A DNA stretch of 64,000 nucleotides, taken from Arthrobacter sp. ISL-95 (GTDB lineage Bacteria; Actinomycetota; Actinomycetes; Actinomycetales; Micrococcaceae). The notes beneath the pieces are model-generated. The model had not been told where the DNA came from. It searched no databases and worked only from the letters and a program-made list of their open reading frames with translations. Shown here piece by piece: positions 42,850 to 52,210 of this stretch. The position numbers and the translations under genes are program-made. Each line of letters opens with the position of its first letter. The stretch's first letter is position 1. The stretch lies in assembly GCF_018613695.1 (NCBI RefSeq), contig NZ_JAGGPR010000001.1:1-64000 (forward strand). The letters are read 5' to 3'.

Positions 42850-42920
42850 AGGGGACGACGGGAATCGAACCCGCGTAATCAGTTTGGAAGACTGAGGCTT
42901 TACCATTAAGCTACGTCCCC
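42850..42920 (-). tRNA. tRNA-Gly (anticodon UCC)
   Basis: On the minus strand the acceptor GGGGACG pairs fully with CGTCCCC; the D-arm includes AGCTTAATGG; the anticodon loop contains TCC; the T-arm has GGTTCGATTCC. The discriminator is T, and CCA is not encoded. Confidence 0.96.
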
Positions 42921-43030
42921 AGGACGGATATCCTTGTTTCGGACATCTTCCCGGTGGCTGTTGAAGCCGGGTACAACTAAACCTAATTCCGGCGGCAGTG
43001 TCAAATGTGCATTCTTGGCTCACTTCCCCG

Positions 43031-43036
43031 TAGACT
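43031..43036 (+). promoter_or_regulatory. Candidate -10 box of tRNA-Pro
   Basis: TAGACT, 12 bases before the tRNA, the same hexamer as in front of rnpB and the ileS leader. No -35 is evident. Confidence 0.45.
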
Positions 43037-43048
43037 GTCCTGTGCGTT

Positions 43049-43123
43049 CGGGGTGTAGCTCAGCTTGGCTAGAGCGCCTGCTTTGGGAGCAGGAAGTCGC
43101 AGGTTCAAATCCTGTCACCCCGA
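43049..43123 (+). tRNA. tRNA-Pro (anticodon UGG)
   Basis: Acceptor CGGGGTG pairs with CACCCCG; the D-arm has AGCTCAGCTTGGCTAGAGC; the loop TTTGGGA gives anticodon TGG; the T-arm has GGTTCAAATCC. The discriminator is A; CCA is not encoded. It reads CCA and other proline codons. Confidence 0.97.
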
Positions 43124-43192
43124 CTCTGTGTTTGTGTCCGCTTCAGGGACACGACAGAACCCCATACCCACAAATTCAGGAGTACTTAGACT

Positions 43193-44575
43193 GTGAAGAG
43201 CGCTGTCGAGAACCTCACCGCAACGCGGGTCAAGCTCAACGTCGAGGTTCCCTATGAGGAACTCAAGCCGAGCATCGATGCCGCGTACAAGACCGTTGCT
43301 TCGCAGATCCAGGTTCCCGGATTCCGCAAGGGCAAAGTTCCCTCCAAGCTGATCGACCAGCGCGTTGGCCGTGGCTATGTTCTGGAGACCGCCATCAACG
43401 ATGGCCTCAACGGCTGGTACCAGGCCGCAGTTCAGGAAACGGGCGTTCGCCCCCTGAGCCGTCCCGAAGTTGAAATCACCGAGGTTCCGGACCCGTCCGC
43501 AACCGATGGCGAGCTCAAGTTCCAAGTGGAGATCGATGTCCGCCCCGAGATCGAGCTGCCCGACTACGCCGGCATCAAGGTTGAGGTTGCCGCTGCTGAG
43601 TCTTCCGAAACCGACGTCGACAAAGCGCTGGACGAATTGCGGGGCCGTTTCGGCACGCTGAAGTCCGTTGAGCGTCCTGCCAAGAACGACGACTTCCTGA
43701 CCATCGACATCACCGCCACGATTGATGGCGAAGACATCGATTCCGCTTCCGGCCTTTCTTACCAGGTTGGTGCAGGCACCATGCTTGAAGGCCTCGATGA
43801 AGCCGTGACCGGCCTCTCTGCCGACGAGGAAGCTATCTTCGAGACCACGCTGGTTGGCGGCGACCACGCCGGCGAATCCGCACAGGTGAAGGTTGGTGTC
43901 AAGGCGGTCAAGGAGCGCGAGCTTCCCGAGGCAGATGACGACTTCGCGCAGCTTGCCTCCGAGTTCGACACCCTTGCCGAACTCCGTGAGGACCTCGCCA
44001 AGCAGGCAGCCGACTCCAAGGTAGTGGAGCAGGGCGTCGAAGCCCGCGACAAGGTTCTGGACAAGCTCGTTGAGCTTGTTGAGGTTCCGGTCCCGGACTC
44101 CGTAGTTGAAGAGCAGATCGAAGCTCACTTCAACCCGGAGAACGCACACGGTGAAGGTGACCACGACACCGAGGAACACCGCGCCGAGGTCAAGGCCAAC
44201 TCTGAGCGCGCCTTCCAGAACGAGATCATCCTTGACGCCATCGCTGACAAGGAAGAAGTGGACGTCAGCCAGAACGAGCTGATCGACTACATCGTCACCA
44301 CTGCCAGCCAGTACGGCATGGACCCCAACCAGTTCGCCCAGATCATTGATCAGAGCGGCCAGGTTCCCATGATGGTTTCCGAGGTTCGCCGCCGGAAGGC
44401 CCTGGCCGTTGTGCTGGGCCAGGCCGAGGTAGTGGACTCCGAGGGCAACAAGGTTGACCTCACCGACTTCGTCCGCCCTGCAGGCGAAGCAGCGACCGAA
44501 GAGGCTGCAGCTGTTGAAGCAACCGAAGATGCTGAAGTTGCTGCAAGCGACGACCCCGCAGCAGTGAAGTTCTAG
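43193..44575 (+). CDS. tig: Trigger factor chaperone
   Basis: A 460-residue ribosome-bound chaperone with prolyl isomerase activity. The ribosome-docking loop is recognisable in [19 protein letters not shown] (about residues 40-60), the FKBP domain lies at about 155-240, and the rest is the helical C-terminal cradle, ending in an acidic Ala/Glu tail. GTG 43193 has GGAG about ten bases before it. It is the first of the tig-clpP1-clpP2-clpX block, but its own terminator separates it from clpP1. Confidence 0.97.
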   Translation: MKSAVENLTATRVKLNVEVPYEELKPSIDAAYKTVASQIQVPGFRKGKVPSKLIDQRVGRGYVLETAINDGLNGWYQAAVQETGVRPLSRPEVEITEVPDPSATDGELKFQVEIDVRPEIELPDYAGIKVEVAAAESSETDVDKALDELRGRFGTLKSVERPAKNDDFLTIDITATIDGEDIDSASGLSYQVGAGTMLEGLDEAVTGLSADEEAIFETTLVGGDHAGESAQVKVGVKAVKERELPEADDDFAQLASEFDTLAELREDLAKQAADSKVVEQGVEARDKVLDKLVELVEVPVPDSVVEEQIEAHFNPENAHGEGDHDTEEHRAEVKANSERAFQNEIILDAIADKEEVDVSQNELIDYIVTTASQYGMDPNQFAQIIDQSGQVPMMVSEVRRRKALAVVLGQAEVVDSEGNKVDLTDFVRPAGEAATEEAAAVEATEDAEVAASDDPAAVKF

Positions 44576-44586
44576 TCAACGACTCC

Positions 44587-44624
44587 AACCGGCCCCGGAT
44601 CACATGATCCGGGGCCGGTTTGCT
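44587..44624 (+). terminator. Rho-independent terminator after tig
   Basis: AACCGGCCCCGGATCA/TGATCCGGGGCCGGTT is a perfect 16-bp stem with a 2-base loop, followed by TGCTTT. Confidence 0.9.
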
Positions 44625-44671
44625 TTAAGCCCTGAACGGACACGTGCGCCGTCAGCGAACAGTGCGATTTC

Positions 44672-44686
44672 GGCGAACAAATCGCC
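44672..44686 (+). promoter_or_regulatory. GGCGA-N5-TCGCC palindrome at the clpP1 promoter
   Basis: The palindrome lies 12 bases upstream of a TAGTGT -10 candidate (44699-44704), close to the -35 position. Actinobacterial clpP operons are activated by ClgR, which binds GCG-containing dyads near here; this is a candidate site only. Confidence 0.4.
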
Positions 44687-44756
44687 CGTGAAAACGGTTA
44701 GTGTCCAAGTAGTGAAGTTCAGTGAGGTCACTGGCACCAGCGAGAGGTAAGTACTT

Positions 44757-45395
44757 ATGTCACAGCAATCAGAGGCTCCCCGGATGGCAACTGTCGATCC
44801 CGCAGCCCAGGACAACTACATCTACAACCGCCTGCTGAAAGAGCGCATCATCTGGCTCGGCTCTGAAGTCCGTGACGAGAACGCCAACGCCATTTGCTCT
44901 CAGCTCCTCCTCCTCTCGGCCGAAGACCCGGAGAAGGACATCTACCTGTACATCAACTCCCCGGGTGGCTCCGTAACGGCCGGCATGGCCATTTACGACA
45001 CCATGCAGTTCATCCCGAACGATGTGGTCACCGTGGCAACCGGCCTGGCAGCATCCATGGGCCAGTTCCTCCTGTCCTCCGGCACCAAGGGCAAGCGTTA
45101 TGCAACGCCCAACGCCCGCATCCTGATGCACCAGCCCTCGGGCGGCATCGGCGGTACGGCCTCGGACATCAAGATCCAGGCTGAACTGATCCTGCACATG
45201 AAGAAGGTCATGGCCGAACTCACGGCAGAGCAGACCGGGCAGTCCGTGGAAACCATCCTCAAGGACAACGACCGCGACAAGTGGTTCACGGCCGCTGAAG
45301 CCCTGGAGTACGGCTTCTTCGACAAGATCTCGGCGCACGCCGGTTCTGTTGCAGGTGGCGGCGGAACGGCCAACCAGTCGAACTCCGAAAACTAA
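44757..45395 (+). CDS. clpP1: ATP-dependent Clp protease proteolytic subunit 1
   Basis: A 212-residue serine peptidase. The catalytic Ser is in [14 protein letters not shown], His in [11 protein letters not shown] and Asp in the NDRDKW region. In actinobacteria ClpP1 and ClpP2 form a mixed 14-mer that needs both subunits and works with ClpX or ClpC1. The ATG is preceded by GAGAGGTAAG. It shares a transcript with clpP2 (39 bases apart). Confidence 0.97.
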   Translation: MSQQSEAPRMATVDPAAQDNYIYNRLLKERIIWLGSEVRDENANAICSQLLLLSAEDPEKDIYLYINSPGGSVTAGMAIYDTMQFIPNDVVTVATGLAASMGQFLLSSGTKGKRYATPNARILMHQPSGGIGGTASDIKIQAELILHMKKVMAELTAEQTGQSVETILKDNDRDKWFTAAEALEYGFFDKISAHAGSVAGGGGTANQSNSEN

Positions 45396-45434
45396 CCGGC
45401 ACAAAGAACCACTGAAACCCCAGGAGTAAAGAAC

Positions 45435-46094
45435 ATGAACTACAACTTCGGATGGTCTGCCGGTAATCTCCCGTCCAGCCGTTACGTCCTGCCCCAGTTC
45501 GAGGAGCGCACGCCCTACGGCTTCAAGCGCCAGGACCCGTACACCAAGCTGTTCGAGGACCGCATCATCTTCCTCGGCGTCCAGGTGGACGATGCTTCCG
45601 CTGACGACATCATGGCCCAGCTGCTGGTCCTCGAATCCACGGATCCGGACCGCGACATCACCCTGTACATCAATTCGCCGGGTGGCTCGTTCACGGCCAT
45701 GACGGCCATTTATGACACCATGCAGTACATTCGTCCGGAAATTCAGACGGTGTGCCTTGGACAGGCAGCCAGTGCAGCTGCAGTCCTGCTTGCCGCTGGT
45801 ACGCCCGGTAAGCGACTGGCCCTGCCGAACGCCCGCGTCTTGATCCACCAACCGGCGCTTTCCGGTGGCCAGGGCGGACAGGCGTCTGACCTGGAGATCC
45901 AGGCCGCGGAAGTCATGCGCATGCGCACCTGGCTTGAAGACACGTTGGCGCACCACTCGGGCCGTACGTCCGAGCAGGTCAACAACGACATCGAGCGAGA
46001 CAAGATCCTCACCGCTGCGGATGCCCTGAGCTACGGTCTCATCGACCAGGTTCTGGACTCCCGGAAGATCAAGCCCCAGGCAATCACCCGGTAG
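45435..46094 (+). CDS. clpP2: ATP-dependent Clp protease proteolytic subunit 2
   Basis: A 219-residue partner of ClpP1. Catalytic Ser in [20 protein letters not shown], His in [10 protein letters not shown]; Asp in ERDKIL. It has a longer N-terminal segment (first 30 residues, [10 protein letters not shown]) than ClpP1. AGGAGT precedes the ATG. Confidence 0.97.
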   Translation: MNYNFGWSAGNLPSSRYVLPQFEERTPYGFKRQDPYTKLFEDRIIFLGVQVDDASADDIMAQLLVLESTDPDRDITLYINSPGGSFTAMTAIYDTMQYIRPEIQTVCLGQAASAAAVLLAAGTPGKRLALPNARVLIHQPALSGGQGGQASDLEIQAAEVMRMRTWLEDTLAHHSGRTSEQVNNDIERDKILTAADALSYGLIDQVLDSRKIKPQAITR

Positions 46095-46177
46095 TGCACG
46101 GATTTGAACGCCGGTGCGGTTCACGAAATATGGACCGCACCGGCGTTCTGTTTCCACCCAAGCAGCCCATTGTGACC

Positions 46178-46183
46178 TAGAGT
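46178..46183 (+). promoter_or_regulatory. Candidate -10 box of clpX
   Basis: TAGAGT lies inside an inverted repeat (GTGAC ... GTCAC, about 46172-46195), about 94 bases before the clpX start. Confidence 0.4.
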
Positions 46184-46276
46184 GGATGTTGTCACGGTGG
46201 CGCCAACCGCGGCGCAGCCGCACACTTGAGTACGGCGCGGAGCCGCATCACCCGCATGCAACGAAGGGATTCACAC

Positions 46277-47566
46277 ATGGCTCGGATTGGCGAGAGCACG
46301 GATCTGCTGAAGTGTTCTTTCTGCGGAAAGAGCCAGAAGCAGGTACGGAAGCTGATTGCCGGGCCCGGTGTCTACATCTGCGATGAGTGCATCGAGCTTT
46401 GCAACGAGATCATCGAGGAAGAACTCGCTGAAGTTTCCGATCTCGGTAGTTTTGAACTGCCCAAGCCTCGTGAGATCTTCGACTTCCTGCAGGAATACGT
46501 GATCGGCCAGGAACCGGCAAAACGTTCGCTGGCGGTAGCTGTCTACAACCACTACAAGCGTATCCAAGCAGGTCACGCACCCAAGGCCGGCAGCCTCGGC
46601 GAGGGATCGCACCACGAGGATGTGGAGATCGCCAAGTCCAACATCCTTCTGATCGGCCCTACAGGCTGCGGAAAGACTTACCTCGCCCAGACACTGGCCC
46701 GCCGGCTCAACGTGCCGTTCGCCGTAGCTGACGCCACTGCCCTGACGGAGGCCGGCTATGTTGGCGAGGATGTAGAGAACATCCTGCTCAAGCTCATCCA
46801 GGCCGCTGACTATGATGTCAAAAAGGCCGAGCAAGGCATCATCTACATCGATGAGATCGATAAGATCTCCCGTAAGAGTGAAAACCCGTCCATCACGCGC
46901 GATGTATCAGGCGAAGGTGTGCAGCAGGCACTCCTGAAGATCCTCGAAGGTACTGTGGCCTCCGTTCCACCCCAGGGCGGCCGGAAGCACCCCCACCAGG
47001 AATTTATCCAGATCGACACCACCAACGTTCTCTTCATTGTGGCTGGTGCCTTCGCCGGGCTGGAAGACATCATTGGTTCGCGGTCCGGGCGTAAGGGCAT
47101 CGGCTTCGGTGCGCCGCTCAACGAGGCCCGGGACAACGTTGACACTTACGGCGAAGTCATGCCGGAGGACTTGCTCAAGTTCGGCCTCATCCCGGAATTC
47201 ATCGGACGGCTCCCCGTGATCACCACAGTCTCCAGCCTGGACCGGCCAGCGTTGATTCAGATCCTTTCCACGCCAAAGAACGCGTTGGTCAAGCAATACC
47301 AGAAGATGTTCCAGCTCGATGGCGTGGAGTTGCAGTTCGAGGACGACGCCTTGGACGCCATTGCGGACCAAGCCCTTGAGCGTGGCACGGGCGCACGTGG
47401 CCTCCGGGCCATCATGGAAGATGTACTGCTGCCCGTCATGTTTGATCTTCCCAGCAGGGATGACATCGCAACTGTGGTAATCACGGCCGACGTCGTGGCA
47501 AAGACAGCACAGCCCACCATGATCGCCCACGACGTGGTGGCCAAGCGCCGGAATAAGTCGGCCTAG
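46277..47566 (+). CDS. clpX: ATP-dependent Clp protease ATP-binding subunit ClpX
   Basis: A 429-residue AAA+ unfoldase that feeds proteins to ClpP. It has the N-terminal C4 zinc-binding domain ([10 protein letters not shown]...[10 protein letters not shown]), Walker A GPTGCGKT, Walker [11 protein letters not shown], the arginine finger region and the IGF-type loop (LVRG...GFGAP) near residue 270. ATG 46277 has GAAGGGAT eight bases before it; an upstream ATG in frame is not supported. It lies 182 bases after clpP2 with its own likely promoter. Confidence 0.97.
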   Translation: MARIGESTDLLKCSFCGKSQKQVRKLIAGPGVYICDECIELCNEIIEEELAEVSDLGSFELPKPREIFDFLQEYVIGQEPAKRSLAVAVYNHYKRIQAGHAPKAGSLGEGSHHEDVEIAKSNILLIGPTGCGKTYLAQTLARRLNVPFAVADATALTEAGYVGEDVENILLKLIQAADYDVKKAEQGIIYIDEIDKISRKSENPSITRDVSGEGVQQALLKILEGTVASVPPQGGRKHPHQEFIQIDTTNVLFIVAGAFAGLEDIIGSRSGRKGIGFGAPLNEARDNVDTYGEVMPEDLLKFGLIPEFIGRLPVITTVSSLDRPALIQILSTPKNALVKQYQKMFQLDGVELQFEDDALDAIADQALERGTGARGLRAIMEDVLLPVMFDLPSRDDIATVVITADVVAKTAQPTMIAHDVVAKRRNKSA

Positions 47567-47646
47567 CCTCCTGTTGGCCTAAACAGGACGTGGTTCCCTT
47601 TGGGGCCGCCGTCATGTCGCTTTCACACCCTTCAGAGGAGTTACCT

Positions 47647-48276
47647 GTGCCCGAACAGATCGTGTCCGAAGAGAACGTCAACAAGGCCGATTTCTGGTTC
47701 GACCCCGTCTGCCCGTTTGCATGGATCACCTCGCGCTGGATTGGTGAAGTGGAGCAGGTTCGGGGCATAGGGACCGAGTGGCACGTCATGAGCCTCTCAG
47801 TGCTCAATGAGGGCCGCGACCTTGCCGAGGACTACCGGGCCATGATGGATGACAGCTGGGGCCCCGTTCGCGTGATCATCGCTGCCCGGGAACTCCACGG
47901 CAGCAGCTACGTAAAGCCGTTGTACGACGCCATGGGGGAGCAGATCCACCACGAGGGCAACAAGGACCGTGCTTCGGTGATCCGGAAGGCCCTCGCCGAG
48001 ACCGGACTTCCAGCTGACCTGGCACGGTTCGCAGACTCGGACGAATACGATGCCCAGTTGCGAGCCAGCCACGAGGCCGGTATTTCGTTGGTTGGCCAGG
48101 ACGTTGGAACGCCCGTAGTAGCTGTCAACGGCACGGCGTTCTTCGGTCCGGTCCTGACTCGTATTCCCCGGGGTGAGGAAGCCGGAAAGGTTTGGGACGC
48201 CACGGTGACGCTTGCCGGCTACCCCCATTTCTTCGAGCTCAAGCGCAGCCGGACTGAAAGCCCCGAATTCAACTAG
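47647..48276 (+). CDS. DsbA-like thioredoxin-fold protein related to Rv2466c
   Basis: A 209-residue thioredoxin-fold protein very like the mycothiol-dependent nitroreductase Rv2466c: ADFWFDPVCPFAWITSRW, HVMSLSVLNEGRD, WGPVRVIIAAR, GTPVVAVNGTAFFGPVL and the end SYPHFFELKRTRTE-like motif. The active-site pair is C22-P-F-A25, where relatives have CPWC, so the second thiol is lost. GTG 47647 follows AGAGGAG correctly spaced. It may work through a mixed disulfide with mycothiol, or have lost redox cycling. Located between clpX and a Nei-type gene. Confidence 0.88.
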   Translation: MPEQIVSEENVNKADFWFDPVCPFAWITSRWIGEVEQVRGIGTEWHVMSLSVLNEGRDLAEDYRAMMDDSWGPVRVIIAARELHGSSYVKPLYDAMGEQIHHEGNKDRASVIRKALAETGLPADLARFADSDEYDAQLRASHEAGISLVGQDVGTPVVAVNGTAFFGPVLTRIPRGEEAGKVWDATVTLAGYPHFFELKRSRTESPEFN

Positions 48277-48286
48277 CGGTGAACCT

Positions 48287-49162
48287 CTACTTGAGGAACC
48301 GCGAAGTACGCCGGTCGGCGAGGATCTTCCCGTTGGTCTGGCATGTGGCGCAATACTGAAGTGACGTGTCCGCGAAGGACACCTCACGGACGGTATCCCC
48401 GCACACCGGGCAGGGCTGGCCGGTTCTGGCATGCACCCTGAAGTTGCTGCGCTTAGTGTCCTTAAGCTCGCTGGAGGGTTTGCCGGCTGCCGCGTTGACG
48501 GCACCCACCAGGACTTCCTGCATGGCTTCATAAAGCCGGGCCACTGTTGCTTGGTCAAGGGACTTGGCGGTGGCAAAGGGTGAAATCCTGGCGGCGTGGA
48601 GAATCTCATCACTGTAGGCGTTGCCGATTCCGGCGATCACGCTCTGGCTGCGCAGGAGGCCTTTGATCTGCTGAGAGCTAGACCCGACGATGGCTGCAAG
48701 TGCATCGAGATCAAAATCGGGGCTGAGGGGCTCCGGTCCCAGCGTGGCTATGCCCGGAACATCCTGCGGATCCTTCACCACGTAGATCGCAAGGCTTTTC
48801 TTGGTTCCCGCTTCGGTCAGGTCCACGCCGATGTGGACGTCGTCGGCCGGCCGGTGGAGCAAAAGCCGTGCCGAGATGTTGCTTTTGCCCATGCGCAGCC
48901 CGGCAGAGGACGGGTGTTCGGTGTATCTGACCCAGCCGGCTTTGGCCAGGTGGAAAACAAAGAACAGGCCATCGGCGTCGAGGCACACGAACTTGCCGAT
49001 GCGTTGTGCACCAAGAATGGTCCGGCCTTCGAGCGCCGTGAAGGGGGGATCCGCCGTCTTGAGTGCAGAGAAGGAGTTGATGCGGACCTCGGTCAGCACG
49101 GCTCCATGGAGTTGGTTGTCCAAGTACATGCACAGGCCGTGCACTTCGGGGAGTTCCGGCAT
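48287..49162 (-). CDS. Fpg/Nei family DNA glycosylase
   Basis: A 291-residue glycosylase for oxidised bases. Catalytic Pro2-Glu3 in MPELPEVHGL, Lys in RIGKFVCLD, the helix-two-turn-helix IKGLLRSQSVIAGIGNAYSDEIL and the zinc finger CPVCGD...YCATCQ are complete. ATG 49162 is taken because Pro must directly follow Met; a TTG at 49168 would extend it. A minus-strand CAGAGT lies seven bases upstream. Together with the gene at 41889 the window has two paralogues. Confidence 0.93.
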   Translation of the reverse strand: MPELPEVHGLCMYLDNQLHGAVLTEVRINSFSALKTADPPFTALEGRTILGAQRIGKFVCLDADGLFFVFHLAKAGWVRYTEHPSSAGLRMGKSNISARLLLHRPADDVHIGVDLTEAGTKKSLAIYVVKDPQDVPGIATLGPEPLSPDFDLDALAAIVGSSSQQIKGLLRSQSVIAGIGNAYSDEILHAARISPFATAKSLDQATVARLYEAMQEVLVGAVNAAAGKPSSELKDTKRSNFRVHARTGQPCPVCGDTVREVSFADTSLQYCATCQTNGKILADRRTSRFLK

Positions 49163-49432
49163 GGTCAATACTCTGCCACAGGTGGCCGTTCAAAGGCACG
49201 GGAACTACAAGTTTGTAGTTCGTTCGAAGGCCTTGTGCATCATCGTCGACGGGACAACAATGGTTCTTACCCACTTCGAAAGAAGAGGGACACGGAAACC
49301 AAAGATTCAGTGATTGCAACCAACGCAGCCTTTGGCAAAGTTGGAAGCAACCTACCAGTGATGAGGTAGGAAGACCTGAAATTCCAAGGATTCCGCCAGA
49401 CTGTCCAGTCATCACCAGACAGCCGAAAAGTC
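49163..49432. other. Intergenic region with a 20-bp palindrome
   Basis: Between the glycosylase start and the valS terminator. Besides the palindrome at 49202-49221 and a short CCTAC/GTAGG inverted repeat near 49351-49370, I see no gene. A short open frame across it lacks a ribosome binding site. Confidence 0.5.
49202..49221. promoter_or_regulatory. Perfect 9-bp palindrome upstream of the Fpg/Nei-type gene
   Basis: GAACTACAA-GT-TTGTAGTTC, a 20-bp perfect dyad 40 bases upstream of the glycosylase start. It has the form of a dimeric repressor operator, but no regulator gene is nearby and no known consensus can be assigned. Confidence 0.5.
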
Positions 49433-49468
49433 GAAGCCCCACCAACGGCAAAACGCTGATGGGGCTTC
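49433..49468 (-). terminator. Terminator after valS
   Basis: GAAGCCCCACCA and TGATGGGGCTTC form a stem around an AAAA-containing loop, followed on the minus strand by GACTTTT. Confidence 0.8.
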
Positions 49469-49509
49469 CCCTTTTGCCCAAAATCTTTCGCCCAAAAAAG
49501 GGCCGTGGG

Positions 49510-52137
49510 CTACGTCTGGGACGCAGGCAGTTCCTCGACGGGTGCCAGCTCCACATCGCTGACTGTCAGCTCGCCATCACCGGATTGGAGAGTGATCTCC
49601 TTTGCGTTGGCGGCGGCCTTGAGGTCACCAAGGCCGGCCTTCAACTGAGCCACCAATACGTCCGAAGCGGTAATGGATGCAGACAAAACCTCGGTGCGCT
49701 GCTTGACCTTTGCCTCGGACTTGGCCTTGCGGATACCGCTGAGTGCAATGCCCACGGTGCCGAGCATGGTGGTGTCACCATCGGTGATCTCCAAGGCTGC
49801 GGGCCACGCGGCACGGTGAACTGATCCGGTCCGCCACCAACCCCAGACCTCTTCGGTTGCGAAGGGCAGGAACGGCGCGAACAGGCGCAAGAGCGAGTCC
49901 AGGGTTGTGGCCAAAGCGGCCAGGACGGAGGCCTGCTCGGAGTCACCGGCGGCACCGTACGCGCGGTCCTTGACGAGTTCCACGTAGTCATCGGTGAACT
50001 GCCAGAAGAACGACTCGGTGATCTGGAGAGCGCGGGCGTAGTCGTAGTTCTCGAACGCCTTGGTGGACTGGGCAACGACGTCGGACAGTTGGGCCAGAAG
50101 TGCCCGGTCCAGCGGGTTGGTCAGCACGGACAGGTCAGAGGTCACCACTGAGTTCTCGGTGGCGCCGAGGTTCAGCACAAACTTCGAAGCGTTCAGCAAT
50201 TTGATGGCCAGGCGGCGGCCGATCTTCATCTGGGCGATCTCGTAGGCCGTGTCAGCACCTAGCTTCGCTGATGCTGCCCAATAGCGGACGGCGTCCGAAC
50301 CGTACTCGTTCAGCACATCAGTGGGAACAACAACGTTGCCCTTGGACTTGGACATCTTTTTGCGGTCCGGGTCAAGGATCCAGCCGGAGATGGCCGCATG
50401 CTTCCACGGGGCGCTGTTCTGCAGGGCGTCCGCGCGAACGGCAGAGGAGAACAGCCAAGTGCGGATGATGTCGTGTCCCTGCGGGCGGAGATCGAACGGG
50501 TAGACCTTGGAGAACAGTTCCTCGTCGCGGCTCCAGCCACCCACAATCTGGGGGGTCAGAGATGACGTTGCCCAGGTGTCCAGCACATCGGCGTCGCCGG
50601 TGAAGCCGTTGGCCTGGTCGCGCTCCGATTCCTCGAATCCGGGAGCAGCATCCGCGGCAGGGTCAACGGGAAGCATCTCGTCCGAAGGCAGGATGGGGTT
50701 GTCGTAGTCCGGGTTGCCTTGGGCGTCCAGCGGGTACCAGACGGGGATGGGCACGCCGAAGAAGCGCTGGCGGGATACGAGCCAGTCACCGTTGAGGCCG
50801 GCGATCCAGTTCTCGTAGCGGGAACGCATGAACGCGGGGTGGAAGGTGATTTCCTGTCCGCGGCCGATCAGGCGTTCGCGGCGTTCCTCGTCGCGGCCAC
50901 CGTTGCGGATGTACCACTGCCGGGAGGTAACAACTTCCAGGGGCTTGTCACCCTTTTCGAAGAAGTTCACCGGGTGGGTGATCTTCTTCGGCTCGCCGTC
51001 CAGCAGATCCGCTGCCTTGAGCAGTTCAACCACTGCCTCCTTGGCGGAGAAGGCGGTCTTTCCGGCGATCGCGGCGTAAGCTTCCTTGCCGGCGTCGGTG
51101 GTGATCCATTCAGGGGTATCGGCAATGATGCGGCCGTCGCGGCCCATGATGGCGCGGGTGGGAAGCTGCAGTTCGCGCCACCAAGTGACATCGGTCAGGT
51201 CACCGAAAGTACACACCATTGCAATGCCGGAGCCTTTGTCCGCTTTGGCGAGGGGGTGTGCCTTGACTTCAAGCTCCACATCGAAGAGCGGAGACTTCAC
51301 CGTCTTGCCAAAGAGCGGTTGGTACCGTTCGTCGTCGGGGTTTGCCACCAGTGCAGCGCAGGCAGCGAGCAGTTCCGGGCGGGTGGTCTCGATGAAAATC
51401 TTCCCGCCGTCTTCGGTTAAGAAGGGGTAGCGGTAGTAGGCGCCGGCGACTTCGCGGTCCTCAAGCTCAGCCTGGGCAACAGCGGTACGGAACGTCACAT
51501 CCCACAGAGTGGGTGCCTCGGCCATGTAGGCATCACCGGCAGAGAGGTTCGCGAGGAAGGCACGCTGGGAAACCGCACGTGAGGTGTCGTCAATGGTGCG
51601 GTAGGTAAGGTCCCAGTCCACGGACAAGCCAAGGGTTTGGAACAGGTTCTCGAAGACCTTTTCGTCCTCAACGGCGAGTTCTTCACACAGTTCGATGAAG
51701 TTCTGGCGCGAAACGACGTCGAAATCGCGCTGGTTCTTGGCTGGCTGTGCGGGAGGCGTGTAGTCGGCTTTGTAGGGGATGGCGGGATCGCAACGCACAC
51801 CGTAGTAGTTCTGGACGCGGCGCTCGGTGGGCAAGCCGTTGTCATCCCATCCCATGGGGTAGAAGACGTTCTTGCCGGTCATGCGCATGTAGCGGGCCTG
51901 GACATCAGTCTGGGTGAAGGAGAACATGTGGCCCACGTGGAGCGAGCCGGATGCCGTGGGCGGGGGAGTGTCGATCGAGTAGACCTGCTCCCGGGTGGTG
52001 TCCGGGTTGAACTTGTAGGTTCCTTCATTCAGCCAGCGCTGCGTCAGGGCAGCCTCAAGGCCTTCAAGGGCCGGCTTGTCGGGAACGTTGATGGGGGCGG
52101 TGGCGGGCGTGTCTGTACCCTGCGTTGATTCAGCCAT
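49510..52137 (-). CDS. valS: Valyl-tRNA synthetase
   Basis: An 875-residue class I synthetase that charges tRNA-Val. HIGH motif as GSLHVGHMFS, KMSKS as RKKMSKSKGN, and an editing domain between (about 190-340). A coiled-coil-type C-terminal arm is shorter than usual but present. It lies in opposite orientation to the nearby ileS, with an SDR and an EEP-family gene between. The tRNA it charges is encoded in the same window (2361). Confidence 0.96.
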   Translation of the reverse strand: MAESTQGTDTPATAPINVPDKPALEGLEAALTQRWLNEGTYKFNPDTTREQVYSIDTPPPTASGSLHVGHMFSFTQTDVQARYMRMTGKNVFYPMGWDDNGLPTERRVQNYYGVRCDPAIPYKADYTPPAQPAKNQRDFDVVSRQNFIELCEELAVEDEKVFENLFQTLGLSVDWDLTYRTIDDTSRAVSQRAFLANLSAGDAYMAEAPTLWDVTFRTAVAQAELEDREVAGAYYRYPFLTEDGGKIFIETTRPELLAACAALVANPDDERYQPLFGKTVKSPLFDVELEVKAHPLAKADKGSGIAMVCTFGDLTDVTWWRELQLPTRAIMGRDGRIIADTPEWITTDAGKEAYAAIAGKTAFSAKEAVVELLKAADLLDGEPKKITHPVNFFEKGDKPLEVVTSRQWYIRNGGRDEERRERLIGRGQEITFHPAFMRSRYENWIAGLNGDWLVSRQRFFGVPIPVWYPLDAQGNPDYDNPILPSDEMLPVDPAADAAPGFEESERDQANGFTGDADVLDTWATSSLTPQIVGGWSRDEELFSKVYPFDLRPQGHDIIRTWLFSSAVRADALQNSAPWKHAAISGWILDPDRKKMSKSKGNVVVPTDVLNEYGSDAVRYWAASAKLGADTAYEIAQMKIGRRLAIKLLNASKFVLNLGATENSVVTSDLSVLTNPLDRALLAQLSDVVAQSTKAFENYDYARALQITESFFWQFTDDYVELVKDRAYGAAGDSEQASVLAALATTLDSLLRLFAPFLPFATEEVWGWWRTGSVHRAAWPAALEITDGDTTMLGTVGIALSGIRKAKSEAKVKQRTEVLSASITASDVLVAQLKAGLGDLKAAANAKEITLQSGDGELTVSDVELAPVEELPASQT

Positions 52138-52210
52138 GGGTCAATTGTTTCATGGCCTGGCGTTACAGCCCGCCCGTCAGGGGACCCGGCACCCCGGATA
52201 AGGTAGTTCC

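Noticed and set aside
44769..46223. A 484-codon minus-strand frame across clpP1 and clpP2
   Set aside because: Antisense shadow; both ClpP frames carry catalytic triads and ribosome binding sites.
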